Source: Bacteroidales bacterium UBA1195
GTDB taxonomy: Bacteria > Bacteroidota > Bacteroidia > Bacteroidales > WCHB1-69
Direction of reading: 5' to 3'
Assembly (NCBI GenBank): GCA_002309855.1
Contig: DBYD01000067.1
Location: 1 to 32,430 of the forward strand
Length of the DNA stretch: 32,430 nt
Below, in pieces: positions 1-6,724 of this stretch; position 1 is the first letter of the stretch; the number at the start of each line of letters is the position of its first letter. A model generated the notes under the pieces. It saw nothing but the letters and a program-made list of their open reading frames with translations. It searched no databases and was not told the origin of the DNA. Made by a program: the position numbers and the translations under genes.

Positions 1-14
1 AAACTCTCCATTGT
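1..14 (-). rRNA. rrs: 16S rRNA, 5' end only (gene continues left of the window)
   Basis: Read on the minus strand, the first bases end in TACAATGGAGAGTTT, the usual start of a Bacteroidota 16S rRNA including the AGAGTTT of the universal 27F site. Aligned by memory to E. coli numbering, base 14 is about 16S position 1 and base 1 about position 14. The upstream leader and promoter agree with this. Only about 14 bases are present, so the call rests on the conserved start plus its context. Confidence 0.8.
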
Positions 15-152
15 ACGTTTATCTCTGTTATTCTTTTGTCTGTCCTGGACCTGTCTTAAGATCTCTCAAATAAAATCTTCGGGATGTCTGCTGCTTATCT
101 CCATCCTGTTCAAAGAACTCTCCCGGAACACGGGGCTGCGCCCCTCCGTTTC
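15..152 (-). other. rRNA operon leader
   Basis: This is the transcribed spacer between the rRNA promoter and the 16S 5' end. It has no ORF. Read on the minus strand it contains a GC hairpin (GGGGC at 132-136 pairing with GCCCC at 140-144) and GTTCTTTGAAC at 118-108, which resembles the conserved GTTCTTTGA element of Bacteroidales rRNA leaders, a boxA/processing-type signal. The exact transcription start is inferred from the promoter position. Confidence 0.65.
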
Positions 153-159
153 GGGAATG

Positions 160-190
160 CAAAAGTACTACCTTTTGCAATACGGAAAAC
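160..190 (-). promoter_or_regulatory. rRNA promoter (Bacteroidota sigma-ABfr type)
   Basis: TACTTTTG at 167-160 on the minus strand matches the TAnnTTTG -7 box. A T-rich GTTTT block about 18 bases further upstream (190-186) could serve as the -33 element. Behind it, 199-260 is almost pure A/T, as expected of an UP-like activating region of a strong rRNA promoter. The distance of about 145 bases to the 16S start fits a leader. Confidence 0.65.
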
Positions 191-301
191 ACTTTCCGAA
201 AAATAAATTTTTAATAAATTTTATATAATGAAATTCAAATAATTACAAAATAATTAAAACAGTTAGCACGATAACTTCCAGCAATAATGGCATAGTTAAG
301 A

Positions 302-356
302 TTCCAAAATGAAAGGATGTTTGGAAGGATATTAGGAAAAAAATGATTTTTTTCCT
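302..356 (-). terminator. Tandem hairpins at the end of the glycosyltransferase gene
   Basis: AGGAAAAAAA (334-343) and TTTTTTTCCT (347-356) form a perfect 10-bp inverted repeat with a TGA loop, overlapping the stop codon of the glycosyltransferase gene. A second stem, TTCCAAA (302-308) with TTTGGAA (320-326), follows. Together they probably end the nfnAB-ftsE-glycosyltransferase transcript before the rRNA promoter. The first stem is A/T-rich, and no separate U-tract follows it on the minus strand. Confidence 0.5.
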
Positions 357-1266
357 ACAATTTGACGTATTTCAGACCGCACAGATAGCCCAGCTTGTAA
401 AGGTTGAAAAGTGCCATGTTAGGGTGCCTTCCGTTCAGGTTCCAAAGGATCGGATTTTTTAAGACAAAAAATAGACCGTAAAACAAAAAATCAACATGAC
501 ATTTAATTAATATATGGTAATATCGCAACAGCCGGATGTCCTTGACCAAAGCCTCCTTGTCCTCGTATTGCTCTATCAGGATCTTCAGATTCTCCACCCC
601 CTCACGAGTCTTTTCCAGATAGACTTTGTTGGTGTCTATGCCGACATGATATAAAGGATTGTCTATATGGGTGATTGTTATGCCTTTTTTTCGCAATTCA
701 AAACCAAAAAGTGTATCCTCATGTCCATAATTGCGCAGAAGTTCATTGAATCGGATTTCAGAAAACAATTCCTTCTGAATTAAAAAATTAAATGTGGAAA
801 ATTGTGCATTCGGCTGTTTGTTCCTTTCCGCAGCGGAACGGATTTCGCAACGCATCCCATACGTCCAGCGCAGCAGGCAATCCCTCTCCGGAGGGTTTGG
901 GCGATAACTGGTACCTCCACAAACCACAACACGTTCCCCGTTGCAATATGGCAGATAACGGTGAATGTATTTGTCATCAACCACTTCCGAGTCGCAATCT
1001 ATAAAAAGGCAGTAGTCATACCGCGCCTGTGCCGCCAAAAAGTTGCGCGCCACCGAACGTCCGGCCTTGGAAGGAAGCCTGAAAAGCCTTACATGGGGAA
1101 TGGTTTCCAATTCATCAATCATAGGTTGGAAAGCCGCATCCGACTGGTCGTCAAAAATCAGGATTTCAAACAAAATATCAGCATCCACAGCCTGCTGGTA
1201 CAACGACTTGACCAACCCGACCGCATCGTGGTTGTAAAGTGGAATGATGATTGAAAGCTGGCTCAT
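355..1266 (-). CDS. Family 2 glycosyltransferase (GT-A fold)
   Basis: This 303-residue protein opens with the GT2 nucleotide-sugar fold (SIIIPLYNHD at 5-14, then EILIFDDQSD). It carries a DxD-type metal/nucleotide motif (FIDCDSE, around residue 90) and the acceptor-side motif GHEDTLFGFEL around residue 180. The family transfers a sugar from an activated nucleotide donor to a lipid, glycan or protein acceptor on the cytoplasmic side. The acceptor cannot be read from sequence. A weakly hydrophobic C-terminal stretch (LFYGLFFVL) may associate with the membrane. It begins 4 bases after the FtsE-like gene stops and is therefore probably co-transcribed as the last gene of the operon. There are no glycan-locus neighbours such as flippases or polymerases, so it is not obviously part of a capsule cluster. 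Confidence 0.85.
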   Translation of the reverse strand: MSQLSIIIPLYNHDAVGLVKSLYQQAVDADILFEILIFDDQSDAAFQPMIDELETIPHVRLFRLPSKAGRSVARNFLAAQARYDYCLFIDCDSEVVDDKYIHRYLPYCNGERVVVCGGTSYRPNPPERDCLLRWTYGMRCEIRSAAERNKQPNAQFSTFNFLIQKELFSEIRFNELLRNYGHEDTLFGFELRKKGITITHIDNPLYHVGIDTNKVYLEKTREGVENLKILIEQYEDKEALVKDIRLLRYYHILIKCHVDFLFYGLFFVLKNPILWNLNGRHPNMALFNLYKLGYLCGLKYVKL

Positions 1267-1270
1267 TGCA

Positions 1271-2071
1271 TCAACTCAATTTACCTTGTTCAATAAACAA
1301 CACCCGAGCCGGAACCTTGTCCACAATCAGGTAATCGTGAGTGGCTATCAGCACTGGCGTTCCCTGAGTACTGATTTCCTTGAACAACTGGAAAATGTCA
1401 AAGGAGGTCTCAGGATCAAGATTTCCGGTCGGCTCGTCCGCCAGAATGATGTCAGGATAATTGACCAGAGCACGGGCGATACAAACCCGCTGCTGTTCAC
1501 CTCCAGAGAGCTGGTGCGGCATCTTGTGCCCCTTGGTTTTCAAACCGACACGGTCCAGCACCTCCTGAATACGGTCATCCCGTTTGTGCTTGTCCTTCCA
1601 TCCTGTCACCTTGGTGACAAATTTCAGGTTCTCGTACACACTTCGGTCGTAAAGCAGCTGGAAATCCTGGAAAACAATACCCAACTTGCGGCGCAACATC
1701 TGAATCTGGTCCGTACGGACACGATTCATGTCGAAACCGGCCACCATCGCATCACCGGAATGAGGGGCAACTTCACCATATAGCAGCTTCAGAAGACTGC
1801 TTTTCCCGCAGCCGGTCTTGCCAACCAGATACACCAACTCCCCTTTTTCCACCGTCAGGTTCACATCCGACAGAATTAGGATGTCCTTCTGGTAGATGTC
1901 CACATGCTTTAAGGAGATGATAGGACGATAGGCTTCCGGCGACAATTCGGGTTCCTGAAGTTGGTCCTTTTCTACCATGTCGGTATTCTCAGACACAACC
2001 GCCTCCGATGCGGATTCCTCCGGGGAAAAATTCTCCGAATCTTCAATAATAGGTTCTATGTCAATATTCAT
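1271..2071 (-). CDS. ftsE: FtsE-like ABC transporter ATPase with acidic N-terminal extension
   Basis: This 266-residue ABC ATPase has Walker A GKTGCGKSS (84-92), a Q-loop near FQDFQLL (134-140), signature LSGGEQQR (188-195), Walker B IILADEP (208-214) and the GNLD D-loop. The architecture and the NLDP ending of the D-loop fit FtsE, which with membrane partner FtsX couples ATP hydrolysis to peptidoglycan hydrolase control at the septum. About 50 residues precede the usual FtsE start and are strongly acidic. There is no internal Met close to the canonical start, so the extension appears to be translated. The start codon overlaps the stop of the upstream gene in ATGA, indicating translational coupling. 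No FtsX is adjacent. LolD/MacB-type ATPases are the main alternative. Confidence 0.8.
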   Translation of the reverse strand: MNIDIEPIIEDSENFSPEESASEAVVSENTDMVEKDQLQEPELSPEAYRPIISLKHVDIYQKDILILSDVNLTVEKGELVYLVGKTGCGKSSLLKLLYGEVAPHSGDAMVAGFDMNRVRTDQIQMLRRKLGIVFQDFQLLYDRSVYENLKFVTKVTGWKDKHKRDDRIQEVLDRVGLKTKGHKMPHQLSGGEQQRVCIARALVNYPDIILADEPTGNLDPETSFDIFQLFKEISTQGTPVLIATHDYLIVDKVPARVLFIEQGKLS

Positions 2072-4347
2072 AGTGCAAATTTTTCAGTCAGATAACGATC
2101 GATGGCTGCAGCTGATTTCTTTCCTGCCTCCATCGCCAAAATCACAGTGGCGGCACCACTGACAGCATCTCCGCCGGCAAAAACCCCTTCGCGGGAAGTT
2201 TGTCCGGTTGACTCTTCCGCCTCAATACATTCCCAGCGGTTCACGGAGAGCCCCGGCGTTGTAGTGTGAATCAGCGGGTTCGGTGAAGTTCCGATAGACA
2301 TGATAACCATGTCGGCCCCAATTTCGAATTCTGAGCCTTCAACAGCCACGGGACGACGGCGACCGGAAGCGTCCGGTTCGCCAAGTTCCATGCGGACACA
2401 TCGGATGGCGCTCACCCACTCATTCCCATTGCCCAATATTTCAACCGGGTTGCAGAGCAGACGGAAGCAGACGCCCTCCTCCTTGGCATGGTGCACCTCC
2501 TCCGCACGCGCAGGGAGTTCGGCCTCGGAGCGGCGATAAACCACCGTCACATCCGCACCCAAACGCAACGCCGTGCGGGCGGCATCCATCGCGACATTGC
2601 CGCCTCCAACAACAACGACCCTCCTCCCGACATAATTGGGAGTGTCAAAACCATCCTTGTATGCGAACAGGAGGTTGTTCCGTGTAAGGAACTCATTGGC
2701 GGACACCACACCACAAAGGTTTTCTCCAGGTATGCCCATAAAATTTGGCAAACCGGCGCCTGTAGCGATGAAAATGGCGTGGAAACCCTCCTTCTGGAGC
2801 AGATCGTCCACTGAAACCGAACGGCCTACAACCACATTGCGCTCCACCACAGCCCCAAGACGGCGCACATTCTCAACTTCGTGGCGCACGACCGTCTCCT
2901 TTGGCAGACGGAACGAGGGGATGCCGTATGCCAGCACCCCGCCCAATGCATGCAACGCCTCAAAGATGGTAACCTGATAGCCCTTCATCAGCAGCTCCTT
3001 GGCGCAGGTCAGCCCTGCAGGACCGCTGCCGACCACTGCAACCTTGTAAGGTTTTGCAGCCGACGGCCTGTCAAATTCAAGATGGTTTTCGCGTGACCAG
3101 TCTCCAACGAAGCGCTCCAACTTGCCGATGGCTATAGGCTGTTGTTTTTTCAACAGCACACAACTGCCCTCGCACTGCGTCTCCTGCGGGCAGACACGTC
3201 CGCAAATGGCAGGCAGCGCAGAATCGCGATCGATGACCCGTGCCGCGGCCTCGAAATCGCCCTCAGCCACTTTATGTATGAATTCAGGGATGGAGATTCC
3301 GACCGGACAGGCGGTCACACAGCGCGGTTTTTTGCATTGCAGGCAACGGTGCGCCTCCAGCATAGCCTCCTCCGCGTTGTAGCCGTAGCAGACCTCCTCA
3401 AAGTTATGCCGCCGCACCTCCGGACGCTGTTCTCGGACGGGAACCCGTGTGCTGTTCTCCGCAGTCTCCTCTGTAACACCGCCTATAAAGCAACGGTGGC
3501 CCTCCTCGGACTCCTCCCGATGCAGCTGCTTGCGTCCTTCGACCGTGTCATACATCGCCTGACGTTTCATGGCAAGGTCGAAATCCACCTTGTAACCGTC
3601 AAATTCCGGACCGTCCACACAGGTGAAACGGGTCTGGCCGTCCACCTGCACACGGCATGCTCCGCACATTCCCGTGCCGTCCACCATCAGCGAGTTCAGG
3701 CTGACAGTGCAGGGGATGCCGTATGACTTCGCCAGCAGGGTGACATATTTCATCATTATCATCGGCCCGATAGTCACCACCTCATCGTAGCGTTTGCCGC
3801 TCTCCAGCTCCTGCCGGAGAATGTCCGTCACTAACCCCTTCAAAGGGGTGGAGTTGTCATCCGTGGTGACAAGAAGTCTGCATATCGGCTGAAGCTCCTT
3901 TTCAAGAATCAACAGGGACTTGGTTTTGGCCCCGATTATAACATCACCCTGCACCCCATGTTCATGCAGGTATTTCACCTGCGGATAGATGGGGGCTATG
4001 CCAACACCGCCGGCAACAAAGACGAAGCGGCGGCTGCGCAGCTCCTCATCGGAAAGGGCGACCCACTCCGAAGGTCGTCCAAGCGGCCCGACCACATCCA
4101 AAAAATGGTCACCGGCCACCATGGCTGCCATTTCCCTTGTGGACTTGCCAACCACCTTGAAAACGATGGTTACGGTACCCTTTTTCACATCATAATCACA
4201 AATGGTGAGCGGAATGCGTTCCGCCCGCTCATGCGTCTTGACAATCAGGAACTGTCCGGGGAGTGCAGAGGCGGAAATACGCGGCGCCTGCACCTCCATC
4301 AATACCGTATCGTCGGCCAAGTCTGCTTTTTTCAGTATTTTGTACAT
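2068..4347 (-). CDS. Fused NfnA-NfnB type ferredoxin:NAD(P)+ transhydrogenase / GltD-like flavoprotein
   Basis: The protein is 759 residues from the chosen start and joins two normally separate subunits. The N-terminal ~275 residues are a ferredoxin-NADP reductase / dihydroorotate dehydrogenase electron-transfer type module: FAD region around RIPLTICDYD, NAD site FVAGGVGIAPIYP, and [2Fe-2S] cysteines at about 228, 231 and 243. The rest is GltD/NfnB-like: two [4Fe-4S] cysteine sets (about 335, 338, 343, 347 and 382, 386, 392, 396), an FAD GSGPAG motif at about 440, a second dinucleotide site VVVVGGGNVAMD and a terminal FAGGD. NfnAB enzymes perform electron-bifurcating NADPH/NADH/ferredoxin transhydrogenation. 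Proteins of this fusion are often annotated as NADPH-dependent glutamate synthase small subunit. An in-frame Met lies 57 bases upstream, but the TATTTTTG promoter box falls inside that extension, so MYKILKK is preferred. Confidence 0.85.
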   Translation of the reverse strand: MYKILKKADLADDTVLMEVQAPRISASALPGQFLIVKTHERAERIPLTICDYDVKKGTVTIVFKVVGKSTREMAAMVAGDHFLDVVGPLGRPSEWVALSDEELRSRRFVFVAGGVGIAPIYPQVKYLHEHGVQGDVIIGAKTKSLLILEKELQPICRLLVTTDDNSTPLKGLVTDILRQELESGKRYDEVVTIGPMIMMKYVTLLAKSYGIPCTVSLNSLMVDGTGMCGACRVQVDGQTRFTCVDGPEFDGYKVDFDLAMKRQAMYDTVEGRKQLHREESEEGHRCFIGGVTEETAENSTRVPVREQRPEVRRHNFEEVCYGYNAEEAMLEAHRCLQCKKPRCVTACPVGISIPEFIHKVAEGDFEAAARVIDRDSALPAICGRVCPQETQCEGSCVLLKKQQPIAIGKLERFVGDWSRENHLEFDRPSAAKPYKVAVVGSGPAGLTCAKELLMKGYQVTIFEALHALGGVLAYGIPSFRLPKETVVRHEVENVRRLGAVVERNVVVGRSVSVDDLLQKEGFHAIFIATGAGLPNFMGIPGENLCGVVSANEFLTRNNLLFAYKDGFDTPNYVGRRVVVVGGGNVAMDAARTALRLGADVTVVYRRSEAELPARAEEVHHAKEEGVCFRLLCNPVEILGNGNEWVSAIRCVRMELGEPDASGRRRPVAVEGSEFEIGADMVIMSIGTSPNPLIHTTTPGLSVNRWECIEAEESTGQTSREGVFAGGDAVSGAATVILAMEAGKKSAAAIDRYLTEKFAL

Positions 4348-4373
4348 ATAATATATGCTTTCGGTCAAAAGTG

Positions 4374-4381
4374 CAAAAATA
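4374..4381 (-). promoter_or_regulatory. Promoter -7 box of the nfnAB-ftsE-glycosyltransferase operon
   Basis: TATTTTTG on the minus strand matches TAnnTTTG and would start transcription about 20 bases before the ATG at 4347. No clear TTTG -33 element was identified. The box decides the start of the fused flavoprotein. Confidence 0.5.
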
Positions 4382-4404
4382 CAAAATTTTAAAACATCTT
4401 TCAC

Positions 4405-4432
4405 TTTGGAATCCCTATTTTTTTTACTTTTG
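4405..4432 (+). promoter_or_regulatory. Promoter of the YitT-family gene
   Basis: TTTG at 4405-4408 and TACTTTTG at 4425-4432 form a Bacteroidota-type -33/-7 pair with a 16-base spacer, slightly short. The expected transcription start leaves a 5' UTR of about 50 AT-rich bases before the ATG at 4493. Confidence 0.6.
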
Positions 4433-4492
4433 CAAAAAAATTCTGATTAGGCTTATTATTTTAAAAGTAATTAATTTTTAATCTGTTATACA

Positions 4493-5458
4493 ATGAATGC
4501 CTTACGAAAGGAGCAAGTCTGGAAACAAATTTTCTCATACTTTCTGGTACTGTTCGGAAGCGTACTCTTCGCGGTCGGGGATGTGCTGTTTGTAAACCCA
4601 TACAGGATGGCACCGGGAGGAACCTATGGTCTTGCCAATGTTCTGAACACGGTGTGGCCTTGGCGTATCGGTTTTTATGCCATCTGCATGGACATCCCGC
4701 TGCTGCTTATAGGCTCCTGGATTCTGGGGCCGAAGTTCGGTCTTAAGACCATAATAAGCACAATACTGATTTTTGGCGCCACCCTGCTGATTGAATCGAC
4801 ATGGGGCTATGACCCACTGATACACAATGGTATACTTTCCGATATTTCCGGATGCGACCCATATTTCAAGCAAACACTTGTAGAGATTCAGGACAGCGGC
4901 CGATACTTTGTCCCCGACTACTTTCTGAACACCCTGATTTCCGGAGCCATCTACGGAATTGCCATAGGCCTTATCTTCAAATCCGGCTCCACATCAGGCG
5001 GCAGCGATATCATCAGTATGATAGCGCACAAATACACCAAAATATCACTTGGAACCCTGACACTGATTGTCGACTCCTGCATCACACTGACCACATTCAT
5101 CGCCTTCAAGGATATCCGTCTGCCGATCTATTCCATCCTGCTGATTGTAGTTGAGAGCAAAATCATCGATATCGTCATCGAGGGCTTCAAGAGTTATAAG
5201 ACAGCCTTCATCATCACCGACAACATAAAGGAGGTGAGCGACTTCATCCTGAACGACCTGCAGCGCGGAGGCACCTGTTTCACCGGCATGGGGCTCTACC
5301 ACGGTGCGGAACGCAAGATGATCTACGTCACGCTGAACCGCTCCGAACTGGTCAAACTGGAAGGCAACCTGCGTTATATGGACCCCAACGCATTTATCAA
5401 TGTGGTGGAGAGCAGCAAAATCATGGGATTGGGATTTAAGGCATTACCGGAGCAGTAA
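4493..5458 (+). CDS. YitT family membrane protein (DUF161 plus DUF2179)
   Basis: This 321-residue protein has an N-terminal multi-helix membrane region (segments around 14-34, 54-75, 79-98, 150-172 and 180-205) containing the family signature GSTSGGSDIIS at about 167-177. A soluble C-terminal DUF2179 domain follows from about 235 (YKTAFIITDNIKEVSDFIL... GGTCFTGMGLYHG). YitT/DUF161 proteins are widespread inner-membrane proteins of unassigned function, and DUF2179 resembles a ligand-binding alpha/beta domain. It is a single-gene transcript with its own promoter and the strong terminator at 5475-5504. Domain order and length are normal for the family. Confidence 0.85.
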   Translation: MNALRKEQVWKQIFSYFLVLFGSVLFAVGDVLFVNPYRMAPGGTYGLANVLNTVWPWRIGFYAICMDIPLLLIGSWILGPKFGLKTIISTILIFGATLLIESTWGYDPLIHNGILSDISGCDPYFKQTLVEIQDSGRYFVPDYFLNTLISGAIYGIAIGLIFKSGSTSGGSDIISMIAHKYTKISLGTLTLIVDSCITLTTFIAFKDIRLPIYSILLIVVESKIIDIVIEGFKSYKTAFIITDNIKEVSDFILNDLQRGGTCFTGMGLYHGAERKMIYVTLNRSELVKLEGNLRYMDPNAFINVVESSKIMGLGFKALPEQ

Positions 5459-5474
5459 CGGGAGCATACAACCT

Positions 5475-5504
5475 AAAAAAGCGGGTTTTCGACCCGCTTT
5501 TTTT
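5475..5504 (+). terminator. Bidirectional rho-independent terminator
   Basis: AAGCGGGT and ACCCGCTT form an 8-bp stem (5479-5499) around a short TTTCG loop, flanked by an A-run upstream and a T-run downstream. It can therefore end both the YitT gene (+) and the converging butyrate kinase gene (-). Confidence 0.9.
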
Positions 5505-5526
5505 AGTAGGAAAAGACACTAAACAA

Positions 5527-6618
5527 TTATTTGTACTCCTTCGGCTCAGCACCCTGCAGCACCTCATTGGCGCACATGGCCAGAGCCAGCATCTCGTTCT
5601 CCCCTTTGTACACCTTAACAGGGGCAATCCAATCCACCTGTTCGGTAATCTGCTTCATCCAAGGCTTGCTGTATGAGATGCCGCCCGTCAGCAGGATGGC
5701 ATCCACCTTACCCTTGACCACAGCGGCCAGACGGCTTATCTCCAAAGAGACCTGATAGCAGAAGGCATCCACCAGAAGCTTGCACTTCGGATCGCCCTCC
5801 AAGGCCTTGGTCTCCACATAGAGGGAGTCGTTCGTTCCAAGATAGGCCACAAAACCGCCTTCAGCGGTAATCATCTTCTTTATTGTTTCCTTCGTATACT
5901 CACCGCTGAAGCAGACGTCGATCAGCTTGCTGGCATTGATGGAACCGGCACGGGTAGGGGAATAGGCCCCAAGACCGCAAAGTGCGCGGTTGACCTCCAC
6001 CACCCTTCCGTGGTTATGGATACCGACCGACACACCGCCGCCGAGATGCGCAATGATCAGGTTCAGATCCTCATACCGTTTGCCGACTTCACGCGCATAG
6101 AGTTTGGCTGTCATCTTCTGGTTAAGACAATGCCAAATCACACCTTCGCGTTTGGGATCCAGGTCAAACACGGGATGTCCGGTAACCTTCGCGTGATCCG
6201 GACGCTCGTCCACAATACCGGGATCGGCAATGTAGGCCTCCTTCAGGCCAAAATCCTTGGCGATGCTGTCGGCAATCAATGCGCCCAGGTTGCAGGCATG
6301 CTTGCCCTGCACTCCGTCGTGGCATTCCTGCTTCATCAGCTCGTTGACCCTGTATGTCCCCGACTCGCAAGGACGGGTCAGACCGCCACGTCCGATGACG
6401 ATGGCGATTTCGTCACGGCTGACACCATGTTTGTCCAACGTCTGCAAAATAGTCTCTTTCCGGTAGTCAAACTGGTCCGCCACTTCGGCGAACTTCTGAA
6501 CCTCCTCCAACGGATGTTTGATATTTTCAGTAAACACCTCTTTCTCCCCATCATAGACGGACATTTTGGTGGAGGTGGCTCCAGGGTTGATGGCTAATAT
6601 TTTACCTTTTTTCTGCAT
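5527..6618 (-). CDS. buk: Butyrate kinase (acetokinase family)
   Basis: The 363-residue protein starts with the acetokinase phosphate loop ILAINPGATSTK (7-18) and contains VIGRGGL, the second phosphate motif IIAHLGGGVSVG, the SPTRAGSI segment and a C-terminal LLTGGI adenosine motif, all diagnostic of butyrate/branched-chain fatty acid kinases. It catalyses acyl-phosphate + ADP to acid + ATP in the cytoplasm, the last step of butyrate production via phosphotransbutyrylase. The open frame extends upstream to 7413, but that region is antisense to comEC. The promoter box at 6647-6654 and family length set the start at the ATG at 6618. The usual partner, phosphotransbutyrylase (ptb), is not adjacent. 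A role in branched-chain acyl phosphate metabolism is possible. Confidence 0.9.
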   Translation of the reverse strand: MQKKGKILAINPGATSTKMSVYDGEKEVFTENIKHPLEEVQKFAEVADQFDYRKETILQTLDKHGVSRDEIAIVIGRGGLTRPCESGTYRVNELMKQECHDGVQGKHACNLGALIADSIAKDFGLKEAYIADPGIVDERPDHAKVTGHPVFDLDPKREGVIWHCLNQKMTAKLYAREVGKRYEDLNLIIAHLGGGVSVGIHNHGRVVEVNRALCGLGAYSPTRAGSINASKLIDVCFSGEYTKETIKKMITAEGGFVAYLGTNDSLYVETKALEGDPKCKLLVDAFCYQVSLEISRLAAVVKGKVDAILLTGGISYSKPWMKQITEQVDWIAPVKVYKGENEMLALAMCANEVLQGAEPKEYK

Positions 6619-6646
6619 GGCAATTATATTTGATGTTTTAAAGGTA

Positions 6647-6674
6647 CAAAGGTAAACAAAAAAACAACACCAAA
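6647..6674 (-). promoter_or_regulatory. Promoter of butyrate kinase
   Basis: On the minus strand, TTTG at 6674-6671 and TACCTTTG at 6654-6647 form a Bacteroidota -33/-7 pair with a 16-base spacer. The 5' UTR would be about 20-30 bases. It separates buk from comEC upstream. Confidence 0.6.
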
Positions 6675-6724
6675 AGAATCGGCAACACCGTTTTTTTTCA
6701 ACAAAAAGAAAGATAACATTTAGA

